From the NCBI GenBank assembly GCA_003218785.1, contig QHOM01000029.1, positions 1 to 10,005 on the forward strand: DNA of 10,005 nucleotides, in the 5' to 3' direction. Both the position numbers and the translations under genes were made by a program. This stretch comes from Verrucomicrobiota bacterium. GTDB lineage: Bacteria; Verrucomicrobiota; Verrucomicrobiia; Chthoniobacterales; UBA10450. This document shows positions 1-6,399 of this stretch, in pieces (position 1 is the first letter of the stretch; each line of letters opens with the position of its first letter). The notes below the pieces were generated by a model. It did not search any database. It was not told where the DNA came from and was given only the letters and a program-made list of their open reading frames with translations.

Positions 1-1
1 C

Positions 2-1111
2 TACGCTATTGACGTGGTCTCGGGGACAATGGTCTGGCACCGGAATCTCGGATCGCAACAGACCAGCTGCTTCATCTTGCCTGACGGTATCTTTGGAGTG
101 AGCGGTTCACCGTTCCTCGACCGGGCCAACAATCGGATGTTTGTGGTTGGCGGCGACGGTAAGATGTACGCCCTCGACCTTTCGACGGGAGATACGCTCT
201 CGGGTTGGCCGGTGGCCGTCACGACCGACCCTGCCCACGAGCACACGTTTGGGGCGGTCAATGTTAACAACGGCATTGCCTACGCGGAGATCGCCAGCTA
301 CTGCGACGTCCCGCCGTATCACGGCGGGGTGGTAGCCATCGATATCGCCAACCAAGAGGTGGTGCGAGCATTCTTTCCGGCCGGGCGCGGCGTTAACGGC
401 GGCGGCGTCTGGGGACCCGGCGGTGTTTCGATTGACCCGGCAACCAGCCACGTGTTTGCCGCGACAGGCAACGCGCTGACCGACCCGGAGAACTTCCGAT
501 ATTGTGAGAACGTGGTCGAGCTCTCATCGGCTCTGCGCGTGCTCGGTTCGAACTACCCCGGGTTAACAGGTAGCGACGTGGACTTCGGGGCAACTCCCAT
601 TCTCTACCATCCACCCGGCTGCACTCCCATGGTCGCTGCGAAGAACAAAACGGGCGTTTTGGTTACCTACGTACGTGGCAATGTCTCGGCGGGCCCCATC
701 CAGCGGCTGCAGGTTGCGGACATCAGCGACTGGCAGTTCAACGGCATCCCGGCGTGGTCTGACACGACGCATCTCCTTTACATTGGCAATTCGTCGGACT
801 CGGGCGAGTTTGAGCACGGCATGGTAGCCCTGGCGGTCGAGCCAAACTGCCAACTCAGCCTCGCCTGGCAGGTGGAAGAAGGGCTGAATTTGACGTCGGT
901 TTCGCCGCCGACCGTCGCTGGAGGCGTGGTCTACTACGGAGACGGGCCAGCGCACCAGCTCCTAGCCTTCGATGCGGTAACCGGCAGGAGGCTCTGGTCG
1001 AGCGGTTCGACGATTCGGGCCGAAGGCGACATATATGGGGCGCCGATGGTGGTCAACGGACGGGTCTTCGTAGGCGCCTGGGACGGCAAGCTCTACGCGT
1101 TTGGGCTGTAG
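2..1111 (+). CDS. PQQ-type beta-propeller repeat protein, 3' part (5' end outside window)
   Basis: The frame is open from base 2, so this is the C-terminal 369 residues of a longer protein; no start codon inside the window should be taken as the real one. The recurring blade signature is visible several times: YAIDVVSGTMVW at the left edge, MYALDLSTG, GGVVAIDIANQEVV, LLAFDAVTGRRLW, and a last GAWDGKLYAFGL just before the TAG stop. These aromatic-A-x-D-x-x-(S/T)-G-x-x-x-W repeats define PQQ-binding-like (WD40-like) beta-propellers, usually exported. The segment DVDFGATPILY with the nearby KNKTGVLV matches the middle blades of the alcohol-dehydrogenase/PQQ-repeat superfamily. No haem-binding CXXCH motif or quinohaemoprotein-specific residues are visible, so enzymatic activity is not supported and a binding or structural role is equally possible. 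It is transcribed convergently with the duplicated membrane-protein genes and shows no functional link to them. Confidence 0.85.
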   Translation, partial: YAIDVVSGTMVWHRNLGSQQTSCFILPDGIFGVSGSPFLDRANNRMFVVGGDGKMYALDLSTGDTLSGWPVAVTTDPAHEHTFGAVNVNNGIAYAEIASYCDVPPYHGGVVAIDIANQEVVRAFFPAGRGVNGGGVWGPGGVSIDPATSHVFAATGNALTDPENFRYCENVVELSSALRVLGSNYPGLTGSDVDFGATPILYHPPGCTPMVAAKNKTGVLVTYVRGNVSAGPIQRLQVADISDWQFNGIPAWSDTTHLLYIGNSSDSGEFEHGMVALAVEPNCQLSLAWQVEEGLNLTSVSPPTVAGGVVYYGDGPAHQLLAFDAVTGRRLWSSGSTIRAEGDIYGAPMVVNGRVFVGAWDGKLYAFGL

Positions 1112-1147
1112 CTGGGCTCTTGAGGCGAGGTTTCAGTCGCGTAGCCC

Positions 1148-1297
1148 CTATGCCTTGACAACGAGGTTGTCGAAGAAATGCAGGGACAAAGCAGGTACCG
1201 GTGTCGAAAATGTTGGCGACGAAATAGCCTCCAGGACGCAGAGCGAATTCTCTCCACAGTGCGGCGGCGTTGCTTGCGATATATACATGTCGGGCAT
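1148..1297 (-). pseudogene. Possible frameshifted remnant of a protein C-terminus
   Basis: Just downstream of the first membrane-protein gene, on the same strand, two overlapping frames each read like protein over part of the stretch. One frame gives a 49-codon ORF from ATG at 1297 to TAG at 1148, ending in SLHFFDNLVVKA, which looks like a natural C-terminus. The neighbouring frame, over roughly 1296-1180, reads VYIASNAAALWREF followed by LRPGGYFVANIFDTGTC. Joining the second frame to the first would need a shift near 1190-1200. This could be the eroded 3' end of a gene cut off by the tandem duplication next to it. The family cannot be named: the two halves suggest different folds (methyltransferase-like LRPGG, jelly-roll-like FDNLVVKA). 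A chance open frame is a serious alternative. Confidence 0.25.
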
Positions 1298-3176
1298 GGT
1301 GTTGCTCACGGTTTGGCAGGCTTGGTAACTGGAAGCTTCACGGGAATCCTCTCCTCGGAAAGAGCTCCATTGTCCGCGCTGCGCACTGCGTACTGCAGTT
1401 GCGGATCGTAATCCCGTATATAACCAACAAACCAGTTGCTAGTAACCTTGGCAGGCAATTTGCCTAGATAAAACGTGCGATTAATAAATGGGCATACCGG
1501 TGCAGAAGAGCGTGCCACTCCGCGAACCACTCCAGTTGGATCGACAATCACCAGCGTCTTCGGGATTGACTGCCCATGTTTGGATGCCTGACCGAAAACC
1601 CGCGCTGCCGGGGCACCGTTATCGCACTGAACCAAGGTAGCAACACGGCACTGACCTTTTAGTCCTTCAGGCTCGTGCCGTCCGCCAAACAAATTTGCTT
1701 CGCTAAGACCGATCCAATCCTGCAAGCCATCGGCGAACATATCCAATCGGCGCGCTCGAAATTGTTCCGCTACGCGGTAAATCAATTCTGGTCCAATACC
1801 TCCAAGATCCAGGACTCGTATTATTTGTTCATCGCGGACTCCGTTGACAAGGGTGGCCGCAGCGGATTCAGCATTCCATCTGGTGGTTCGCCAATACGCC
1901 GCTTCCTTATAGTGTGCCGGGAAAACCAAAACGGGTAGTGCGAGAGCAGTCAGATATACCGGCCAGCGTAGCCACCGTTTGGATTGGGCGCGCTGAATGG
2001 CGACTAGCAGCAGTCCGGTCCAGAAAAGCGTGCCCCAGAAAAAGTAACGCGGCGCGAAGGCCAAGGAGGGCAGGTCACGGCCCGTAACCCCAACAATCGC
2101 ACTAACAAACGCTAGGAACAACACGATAAGATTAAAAACGATTAAAGCGAGTCCTGTCCATTCGAGACTACTCTTGTTTACATTGCGCCGGATAATTTGC
2201 GGTAGCACTGCCAGCATCGCCAAGACCAATGCCAGCGCCCCCGCGCATAGCGCCACTTCCGAGGACACGACCGAGGGACGGAAAAACTTGTCGGGCCCCC
2301 AGCGAAACGTGGCAAATGAAAATGGACTACCTAGCAGGCGATACAACCAGATGACTGGGACATAGCCAGCGGACGGTAGCGACCGAGAAGTTTGTTGAGA
2401 AACCCATTCGTGCCCTGGCAACAGGACGAAGATGATAGCCGCCGTTAAACCTGCCGCTGCCAGCAACCCAATGGAATATTTCGGCAGGCGTAGGCGCCAA
2501 GCCAGCAACAGGAGGGTTGGCCAAATCGCCAGGCCGCCACCGAAGCTGAAAGAGGCGACGAAGCCCGCACATACCACGATTAACGTTGCTGGCAATAACC
2601 GGGGCGAGCCGGCGCACATTGATGGCAGCAGAAGAAAAGCAAGAGCTGCTCCTGCCATCGTCAAGGAGTTTTCACAGTTAAAGCCGCCGGATACCGTGAT
2701 AACGGCCCGGGCCATCCAAAAATTACCCACGATCACGACAAGCGTGGACAGTATTTTTGCCGTGAGGCCGACTGTTTTATCACGCCAAACTGGCACGAGA
2801 AGCAGTCCCACGGTGATAAGAAGCAGCGAGAGCCCGGCAAGGAAAAGCGGCAGCTGGTTGCCATGAAAAAATCGGAGATCGGTCAACCACAAAAAACTGG
2901 GAAAAAATAGCGAATGATCATTGGACGTCTGCAGCGCACATTCGAGCGATGTGTGATTCAAACAGAAGTCGTAAATCGCGAAGTAATCTCCGTGCGTTAC
3001 GGTCCATCGACCCAGATACAAGTAAACGATGCCTGAGAGCAAAAAAGCAAACGCCGCCACCGTGGCGCATATCTGCGTAGCTCGCTCAGCCACTAAGGCA
3101 AACTTATGCATTGTGTAAAGTGCGCTGCCTGCACTAATTTGGCTAGCGCGGCAATAGCCGGCTGAAGAGGAAACCG
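1285..3176 (-). repeat. Tandem duplication, copy A
   Basis: This segment is homologous, in direct orientation, to 3195-5098. The downstream edge is the shared ACATGTCGGG at 1285-1294 (3195-3204 in copy B). Similarity continues past the gene start into the 5' flank: GGTTTCCTC-like bases at about 3166-3176 match GGTTTTCCTGA at 5088-5098, both read on the minus strand. The two units abut with about 18 bp between them, as expected for a simple tandem duplication. Copy A lacks a 16-bp stretch present just downstream of the stop in copy B. Divergence is very uneven along the unit. Confidence 0.85.
1306..3111 (-). CDS. Polytopic membrane protein with GT-C-like topology, tandem copy A
   Basis: The product is 601 residues, with ATG at 3111 and TGA at 1306. 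No usable ATG, GTG or TTG lies upstream before an in-frame TAA, so this start is firm. About 11-12 hydrophobic segments are visible (near residues 14-34, 87-107, 115-138, 148-164, 172-189, 192-206, 212-231, 284-304, 318-342, 355-373 and 383-398), followed by a hydrophilic C-terminal domain of about 200 residues. Short basic loops (RDKTVGLTAK, RLRLPKYS, PQIIRRNVNKSS, QRAQSKRWLRW) mark the cytoplasmic side. The first large loop (35-86) is then periplasmic and holds D42, D48, E57, D65-H66 and D78, in the place where GT-C glycosyltransferases keep catalytic acidic residues. I do not recognise a named family. Position beside a GT2 lipid-phosphate transferase favours transfer of a lipid-linked sugar, but that is inference. 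It could instead be a surface-polymer assembly or purely structural membrane protein. Confidence 0.8.
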   Translation of the reverse strand: MHKFALVAERATQICATVAAFAFLLSGIVYLYLGRWTVTHGDYFAIYDFCLNHTSLECALQTSNDHSLFFPSFLWLTDLRFFHGNQLPLFLAGLSLLLITVGLLLVPVWRDKTVGLTAKILSTLVVIVGNFWMARAVITVSGGFNCENSLTMAGAALAFLLLPSMCAGSPRLLPATLIVVCAGFVASFSFGGGLAIWPTLLLLAWRLRLPKYSIGLLAAAGLTAAIIFVLLPGHEWVSQQTSRSLPSAGYVPVIWLYRLLGSPFSFATFRWGPDKFFRPSVVSSEVALCAGALALVLAMLAVLPQIIRRNVNKSSLEWTGLALIVFNLIVLFLAFVSAIVGVTGRDLPSLAFAPRYFFWGTLFWTGLLLVAIQRAQSKRWLRWPVYLTALALPVLVFPAHYKEAAYWRTTRWNAESAAATLVNGVRDEQIIRVLDLGGIGPELIYRVAEQFRARRLDMFADGLQDWIGLSEANLFGGRHEPEGLKGQCRVATLVQCDNGAPAARVFGQASKHGQSIPKTLVIVDPTGVVRGVARSSAPVCPFINRTFYLGKLPAKVTSNWFVGYIRDYDPQLQYAVRSADNGALSEERIPVKLPVTKPAKP

Positions 3177-3194
3177 ATTAACTGCGTCGCGAGC

Positions 3195-5098
3195 ACATGT
3201 CGGGGTATGTGTGAAAACAGCGTGGTGTTACTCACGGTTTGGCGGGCTTGGTAACTGGAAGCTTCACGGGAATCTTCTCCTCGGAGAGAGCTCCATTGTC
3301 CGCGCTGCGCACTGCGTACTGCAGTTGCGGATCGTAATCCCGTATATAACCAACAAACCAGTTGCTAGTAACCTTGGCAGGCAATTTGCCTAGATAAAAC
3401 GTGCGATTAATAAATGGGCATACCGGTGCAGAAGAGCGTGCCACTCCGCGAACCACTCCAGTTGGATCGACAATCACCAGCGTCTTCGGGATTGACTGCC
3501 CATGTTTGGATGCCTGACCGAAAACCCGCGCTGCCGGGGCACCGTTATCGCACTGAACCAAGGCAGCAACACGGCACTGACCTTTTAGTCCTTCAGCCTT
3601 GTGCCGTCCGCCAAACAAATTTGCTTCGCTAAGACCGATCCAATCCTGCAAGCCATCGGCGAACATATCCAATCGGCGCGCTCGAAACTGCTGTGCTGTG
3701 CGATAAACTTGTTCTCGACCCGAACCCGCAGCCAGGAAACTGTTATCTGGTATTAGTTGTTCATCGCGGACTCCGTTGACGAGGCTCGTCGCAGCGGATT
3801 CAGCATTCCATCTTGTGTTTCTCCACCACACCCCGTTCTTGTAGTGTGCGGGGAAAACGAGAACGGGCAGTGCGAGAGCAGTGAAATATACCGGCCAGCG
3901 TAGCCACCGTTTGGATTGGGCGCGCTGAATGGCGACTAGCAGCAGTCCCGTCCAGAAAAGTGTGCTCCAGAAGAAAAAACGGAATGCGACAACTTCGAAG
4001 GGTCGTGCATGGAATACGCCTCCTCGTCCAGTAACAATCAGGCTCGTCACGAAAAGAGTAAAAACGATTAAAGCAAGTCCTGTCCATTCGAGACTACTTT
4101 TGTTTACATTGCGCCGGATAATTTGCGGTAGCACTGCCAGCATTGCCAAAACCAATCCCGCCGCTCCCGCCGCCGCGCATAGCGCCAATTCCGAGGACTC
4201 GACCAGGGGGGGGTAGAACTTGTCGGGCCACCAGGAGACCATGGCAACAAAAAATGGCGCACCTAGCACGCGACACAACCAGATGACTGTGACATAGCTA
4301 ACGGACGGCAGCCCTTTAAGAGGATCCGGAGGAGAAAGCCAGTCGTGCCCCGGCAACAGGACAAAGATGATAACCGCCGTTAAACCTGCCGCTGCCAGCA
4401 TCCCAATGAAATACTTCGGCAGGCGTAAGCCCCATGCCAGCAACAACAGGGCTGGCCAAATCGCCAGACCGGTACTCTGACTGAAGGAGGCGATAAATCC
4501 GGCGAGGACCACGATGGCTGCTACGGGCAAAACCGGCGCGAGCCGGCGTCCAGTTATTGGAAGCAGGAGAAAACCAAGAGCTGCTCCTGCCATTACCAGA
4601 GAGTTCTCACAGTTATAGACACCCGAGGCAGTGATAAACGCCCGGGCCATCCAAAAATTGCCTACGATCACGACAAGTGTGGATAGTATTTTTGCCGTGA
4701 GGCCTACTGTTGTATCGCGCCAAACTGGCACCAGGAGCAGTCCCACGGTGATAAGAAGGAGCGCGAGCCCGGCAAGGAAAAGCGGCAGCTGGTTACCATG
4801 AAAAAACCGAAGATCGGCCTGCGACAAAAAGCCTGGGAAAAACAATGAATGATGGGCGTATGTAAGCAGCGCGCTCTCGATCAATGAATGATTCAAATAG
4901 AAGTCGTAAATCCACCAGTAATCCTGGTGCGTCACCGTCCATCGACCTAGATAGAGATAAACGGCGCCCGAAACTAAAAAGGCAAACGCCGCCAAGATCG
5001 CGCACATCTGGGCAGCTCGCTCGGTCACTAAGGCAAACTTATGCATCGGGTAAAGTGCCCAACCAGCTAACTGCGCGCCCAGGATTCTCAGGAAAACC
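3195..5098 (-). repeat. Tandem duplication, copy B
   Basis: This is the second, upstream member of the direct repeat with 1285-3176. It shares ACATGTCGGG at 3195-3204, the whole coding region, and a partly conserved 5' flank (CACTTTAC just before each start codon). The first 456 bp (3232-3687) match 1306-1761 with six mismatches and no gaps. Other blocks have changed heavily, with small length differences. Confidence 0.85.
3232..5046 (-). CDS. Polytopic membrane protein with GT-C-like topology, tandem copy B
   Basis: This 604-residue paralogue aligns with copy A from its first residue (MHKFALVTERAAQ against MHKFALVAERATQ). The ATG at 5046 is chosen because copy A cannot start further upstream; an in-frame TTG at 5151 would add 35 residues but has no clear ribosome-binding site. 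It has the same layout of about 11-12 membrane segments, an acidic first periplasmic loop (THQDYWWIYDF, HHSLFFPGF, ADLRFFHGNQ) and the same C-terminal domain. The cytoplasmic basic loops are nearly identical to copy A, while predicted periplasmic loops near residues 42-80, 232-290 and 327-355 differ strongly. Bases 4206-4213 form a run of eight G (C on the coding strand) in frame, absent from copy A. Function is unknown; the favoured hypothesis is a lipid-linked-sugar transferase, from topology and the neighbouring GT2 gene. It lies 120 bp upstream of copy A, probably in one transcript. Confidence 0.8.
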   Translation of the reverse strand: MHKFALVTERAAQMCAILAAFAFLVSGAVYLYLGRWTVTHQDYWWIYDFYLNHSLIESALLTYAHHSLFFPGFLSQADLRFFHGNQLPLFLAGLALLLITVGLLLVPVWRDTTVGLTAKILSTLVVIVGNFWMARAFITASGVYNCENSLVMAGAALGFLLLPITGRRLAPVLPVAAIVVLAGFIASFSQSTGLAIWPALLLLAWGLRLPKYFIGMLAAAGLTAVIIFVLLPGHDWLSPPDPLKGLPSVSYVTVIWLCRVLGAPFFVAMVSWWPDKFYPPLVESSELALCAAAGAAGLVLAMLAVLPQIIRRNVNKSSLEWTGLALIVFTLFVTSLIVTGRGGVFHARPFEVVAFRFFFWSTLFWTGLLLVAIQRAQSKRWLRWPVYFTALALPVLVFPAHYKNGVWWRNTRWNAESAATSLVNGVRDEQLIPDNSFLAAGSGREQVYRTAQQFRARRLDMFADGLQDWIGLSEANLFGGRHKAEGLKGQCRVAALVQCDNGAPAARVFGQASKHGQSIPKTLVIVDPTGVVRGVARSSAPVCPFINRTFYLGKLPAKVTSNWFVGYIRDYDPQLQYAVRSADNGALSEEKIPVKLPVTKPAKP

Positions 5099-5261
5099 AG
5101 CGCGAGTCGGCGATCGCCTCGCAGGATGCGAACTCCGTTTACCGGCGTCAAGCGTTGCCGACTGGAGAAATCGCATCACATCGCAATACTTCATCCGTCT
5201 CATTACCTCGCTTTGGTCTCGTAACATCCTGTGAGCTATAAAAGATAAACGAGGATATGGC
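5047..5261. other. Non-coding spacer upstream of the duplicated genes
   Basis: No supported gene lies here. The part next to the ATG at 5046 (to about 5098) belongs to the duplicated unit. The minus strand carries an AT-rich patch, CGTTTATCTTTTATAGCTC, at about 5234-5252 that could contain a promoter -10 element, but no convincing -35 partner was found. A 62-codon ORF (5227-5039, minus) overlaps the start of the membrane-protein gene and resembles nothing I recognise. Confidence 0.4.
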
Positions 5262-5333
5262 TCACCGCTGCTCGCCAGACTGTGTTGCTTGAAACAGTTC
5301 CTGGAAGCCGTTAAGGAATGTTGCGGTGTTCAT
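5262..5333 (-). CDS. 23-codon ORF overlapping the GT2 stop (ATGA)
   Basis: The last bases of the glycosyltransferase gene (GAG CCA TGA) contain an ATG at 5333 that opens a 23-residue frame, MNTATFLNGFQELFQATQSG plus three more residues, ending in TGA at 5262. The ATGA overlap is the usual layout for translational coupling in an operon, and the peptide is not low-complexity. It may be a tiny coupled peptide or the surviving start of a gene lost by deletion. It may also be chance, since ATGA overlaps arise easily at stop codons. No homologue is recognised. Confidence 0.25.
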   Translation of the reverse strand: MNTATFLNGFQELFQATQSGEQR

Positions 5334-6325
5334 GGCTCGCCAACCGTAAAGGGCGCTTCCGCTTGGGAATCGGTCCGCCTCACGTAGCGCACGATGTATT
5401 GCGGCGTGCCGGTGTGATCCATATAAAGCCGCCCAAGATACTCGCCAACAAGGCCGAGAATCATCAGTTGAATTCCAGCAAGAAACACAATGCTTCCTAG
5501 CACTGTCGGGATGCCAACGGTCAAGTTTGGAGTAATCCAAATCTTGTCTATCAAAATCAAAAAGAGTGCCAAAATACTCAAACAAGATGTGCACAGCCCG
5601 ACGTAGACCGACAGACGTAGCGGTTTGATGGAAAAATTCAAAAACATGTTCAGCCACAGCCTCACGAGTTTTCTGAATGTGTACCGCGAAGGCCCGCTGA
5701 GGTTGGTGCGGTGCTCCACTGGTATTTGCCCAATCTTCCGGGTCGTCCGGTATATCAAACCGTCCGTGTAAGGATATGCGCCGCGATATTTGATGATTTC
5801 ATTGACCAGGAAGCGGGTCATCACTTTGAAGCTCGAAAGATAAAGATCTTTCGGTTTGTCCAGCATCAAGGTGGCAATACGATCATTAAACCTGCTTCCC
5901 GCATTGCGAAACCACGAATGTTTTTTCTCGATGTAATGACCGTAAACAACGTCGTATCCCTTACGCTTCAGCTCCTGTAACATCGGCATTACTTCTTCGG
6001 GCGGGTTCTGACCGTCATCGTCGAGTACGGCGACATATTGCCCGCGCGAATAGCTCAGACCCGCGAGCACGGCGTTATGCTCGCCGAAATTTCGGCTCAG
6101 ATGCACGAGCGTGATGACCTCTGGGGATTTCTCGGCCAGCGCTGCACAAACCAGTTCGCTGTCATCCTCGGAGCCGTCATTGACCAGGATAATTTCGAAC
6201 CGCATCGGCGCGAAAACCGTCTGAATACGCTCGACGACCAGACCAATGGTTCGGCTGCCGTTATAAACCGGAATCACCAGCGATAACTCCGGACTCAGGC
6301 TGAGTATCGTTTGTTCGGCAATCAC
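5330..6325 (-). CDS. GT2 glycosyltransferase, polyprenyl-phosphate sugar transferase type (DPM1/ArnC/GtrB-like)
   Basis: The 331-residue product has an N-terminal GT-A domain with LSLVIPVYNGSRTIG (about 14-28), EIILVNDGSEDDS (44-56) binding the nucleotide, HLSRNFGEHNA (75-85) and the metal-binding acidic triad D102-D104 in VLDDDGQNPPEE. The motif HLSRNFGxxxA followed by LDxDxQxPPE is characteristic of the DPM1/ArnC/GtrB branch, which moves a sugar from a nucleotide donor to dolichyl or undecaprenyl phosphate on the cytoplasmic face. Two C-terminal transmembrane helices (about 237-260 and 271-295) followed by GLVGEYLGRLY are also typical of that branch, as is the length. The start is GTG at 6325; an in-frame TAA lies about 70 bp upstream with no better start between, and no strong Shine-Dalgarno is seen. 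It is divergent from the epimerase gene and upstream of the duplicated membrane-protein genes on the same strand. The sugar cannot be told from sequence. Confidence 0.93.
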   Translation of the reverse strand: MIAEQTILSLSPELSLVIPVYNGSRTIGLVVERIQTVFAPMRFEIILVNDGSEDDSELVCAALAEKSPEVITLVHLSRNFGEHNAVLAGLSYSRGQYVAVLDDDGQNPPEEVMPMLQELKRKGYDVVYGHYIEKKHSWFRNAGSRFNDRIATLMLDKPKDLYLSSFKVMTRFLVNEIIKYRGAYPYTDGLIYRTTRKIGQIPVEHRTNLSGPSRYTFRKLVRLWLNMFLNFSIKPLRLSVYVGLCTSCLSILALFLILIDKIWITPNLTVGIPTVLGSIVFLAGIQLMILGLVGEYLGRLYMDHTGTPQYIVRYVRRTDSQAEAPFTVGEP

Positions 6326-6399
6326 AGCAGTTGTTACTTGTGGGCGGCGGTCCGCTGGGTATTCGTAAATAAACTCAGAAAAGGTTATACAAAATTATT
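6326..6399. promoter_or_regulatory. Divergent intergenic region, probable shared promoter region
   Basis: Only 74 bp separate the GTG of the glycosyltransferase (minus) and the TTG of the epimerase (plus), so promoters for both directions should lie here or reach into the flanking coding DNA. The right half is AT-rich, with AGAAAAGG (6377-6384) and TTATACAAAATTATT (6385-6399). AGAAAAGG could be a ribosome-binding site for the TTG at 6400, although its spacing of about 15 bp is long. TTATAC (plus) and GTATAA (minus) are -10-like, but neither has a well-placed -35 box. No operator-like inverted repeat was found. Confidence 0.4.

Noticed and set aside
563..955. 130-codon minus-strand ORF across the beta-propeller gene
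   Set aside because: The plus strand has clear repeat motifs over the same bases; the antisense frame is composition-driven and has no motifs.
1157..1171. Perfect inverted repeat GACAAC-GAG-GTTGTC as a terminator between the convergent genes
   Set aside because: The stem is only 6 bp, no T-tract follows on either strand, and it lies within the possible coding remnant; such short palindromes occur by chance.
2432..2866. 144-codon plus-strand ORF across copy A
   Set aside because: It is antisense to a well-supported membrane protein with a conserved paralogue; the equivalent plus-strand frame in copy B is not preserved.
5047..5151. 35-residue N-terminal extension of copy B from an in-frame TTG at 5151
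   Set aside because: Copy A has no usable start upstream of its MHKFALV methionine before an in-frame stop, the TTG has no clear ribosome-binding site, and the two proteins align from the ATG.
5039..5227. 62-codon minus-strand ORF between the GT2 gene and copy B
   Set aside because: It overlaps the conserved duplicated unit and start of copy B in another frame, has an unusual arginine/proline-rich second half and no recognisable motif.
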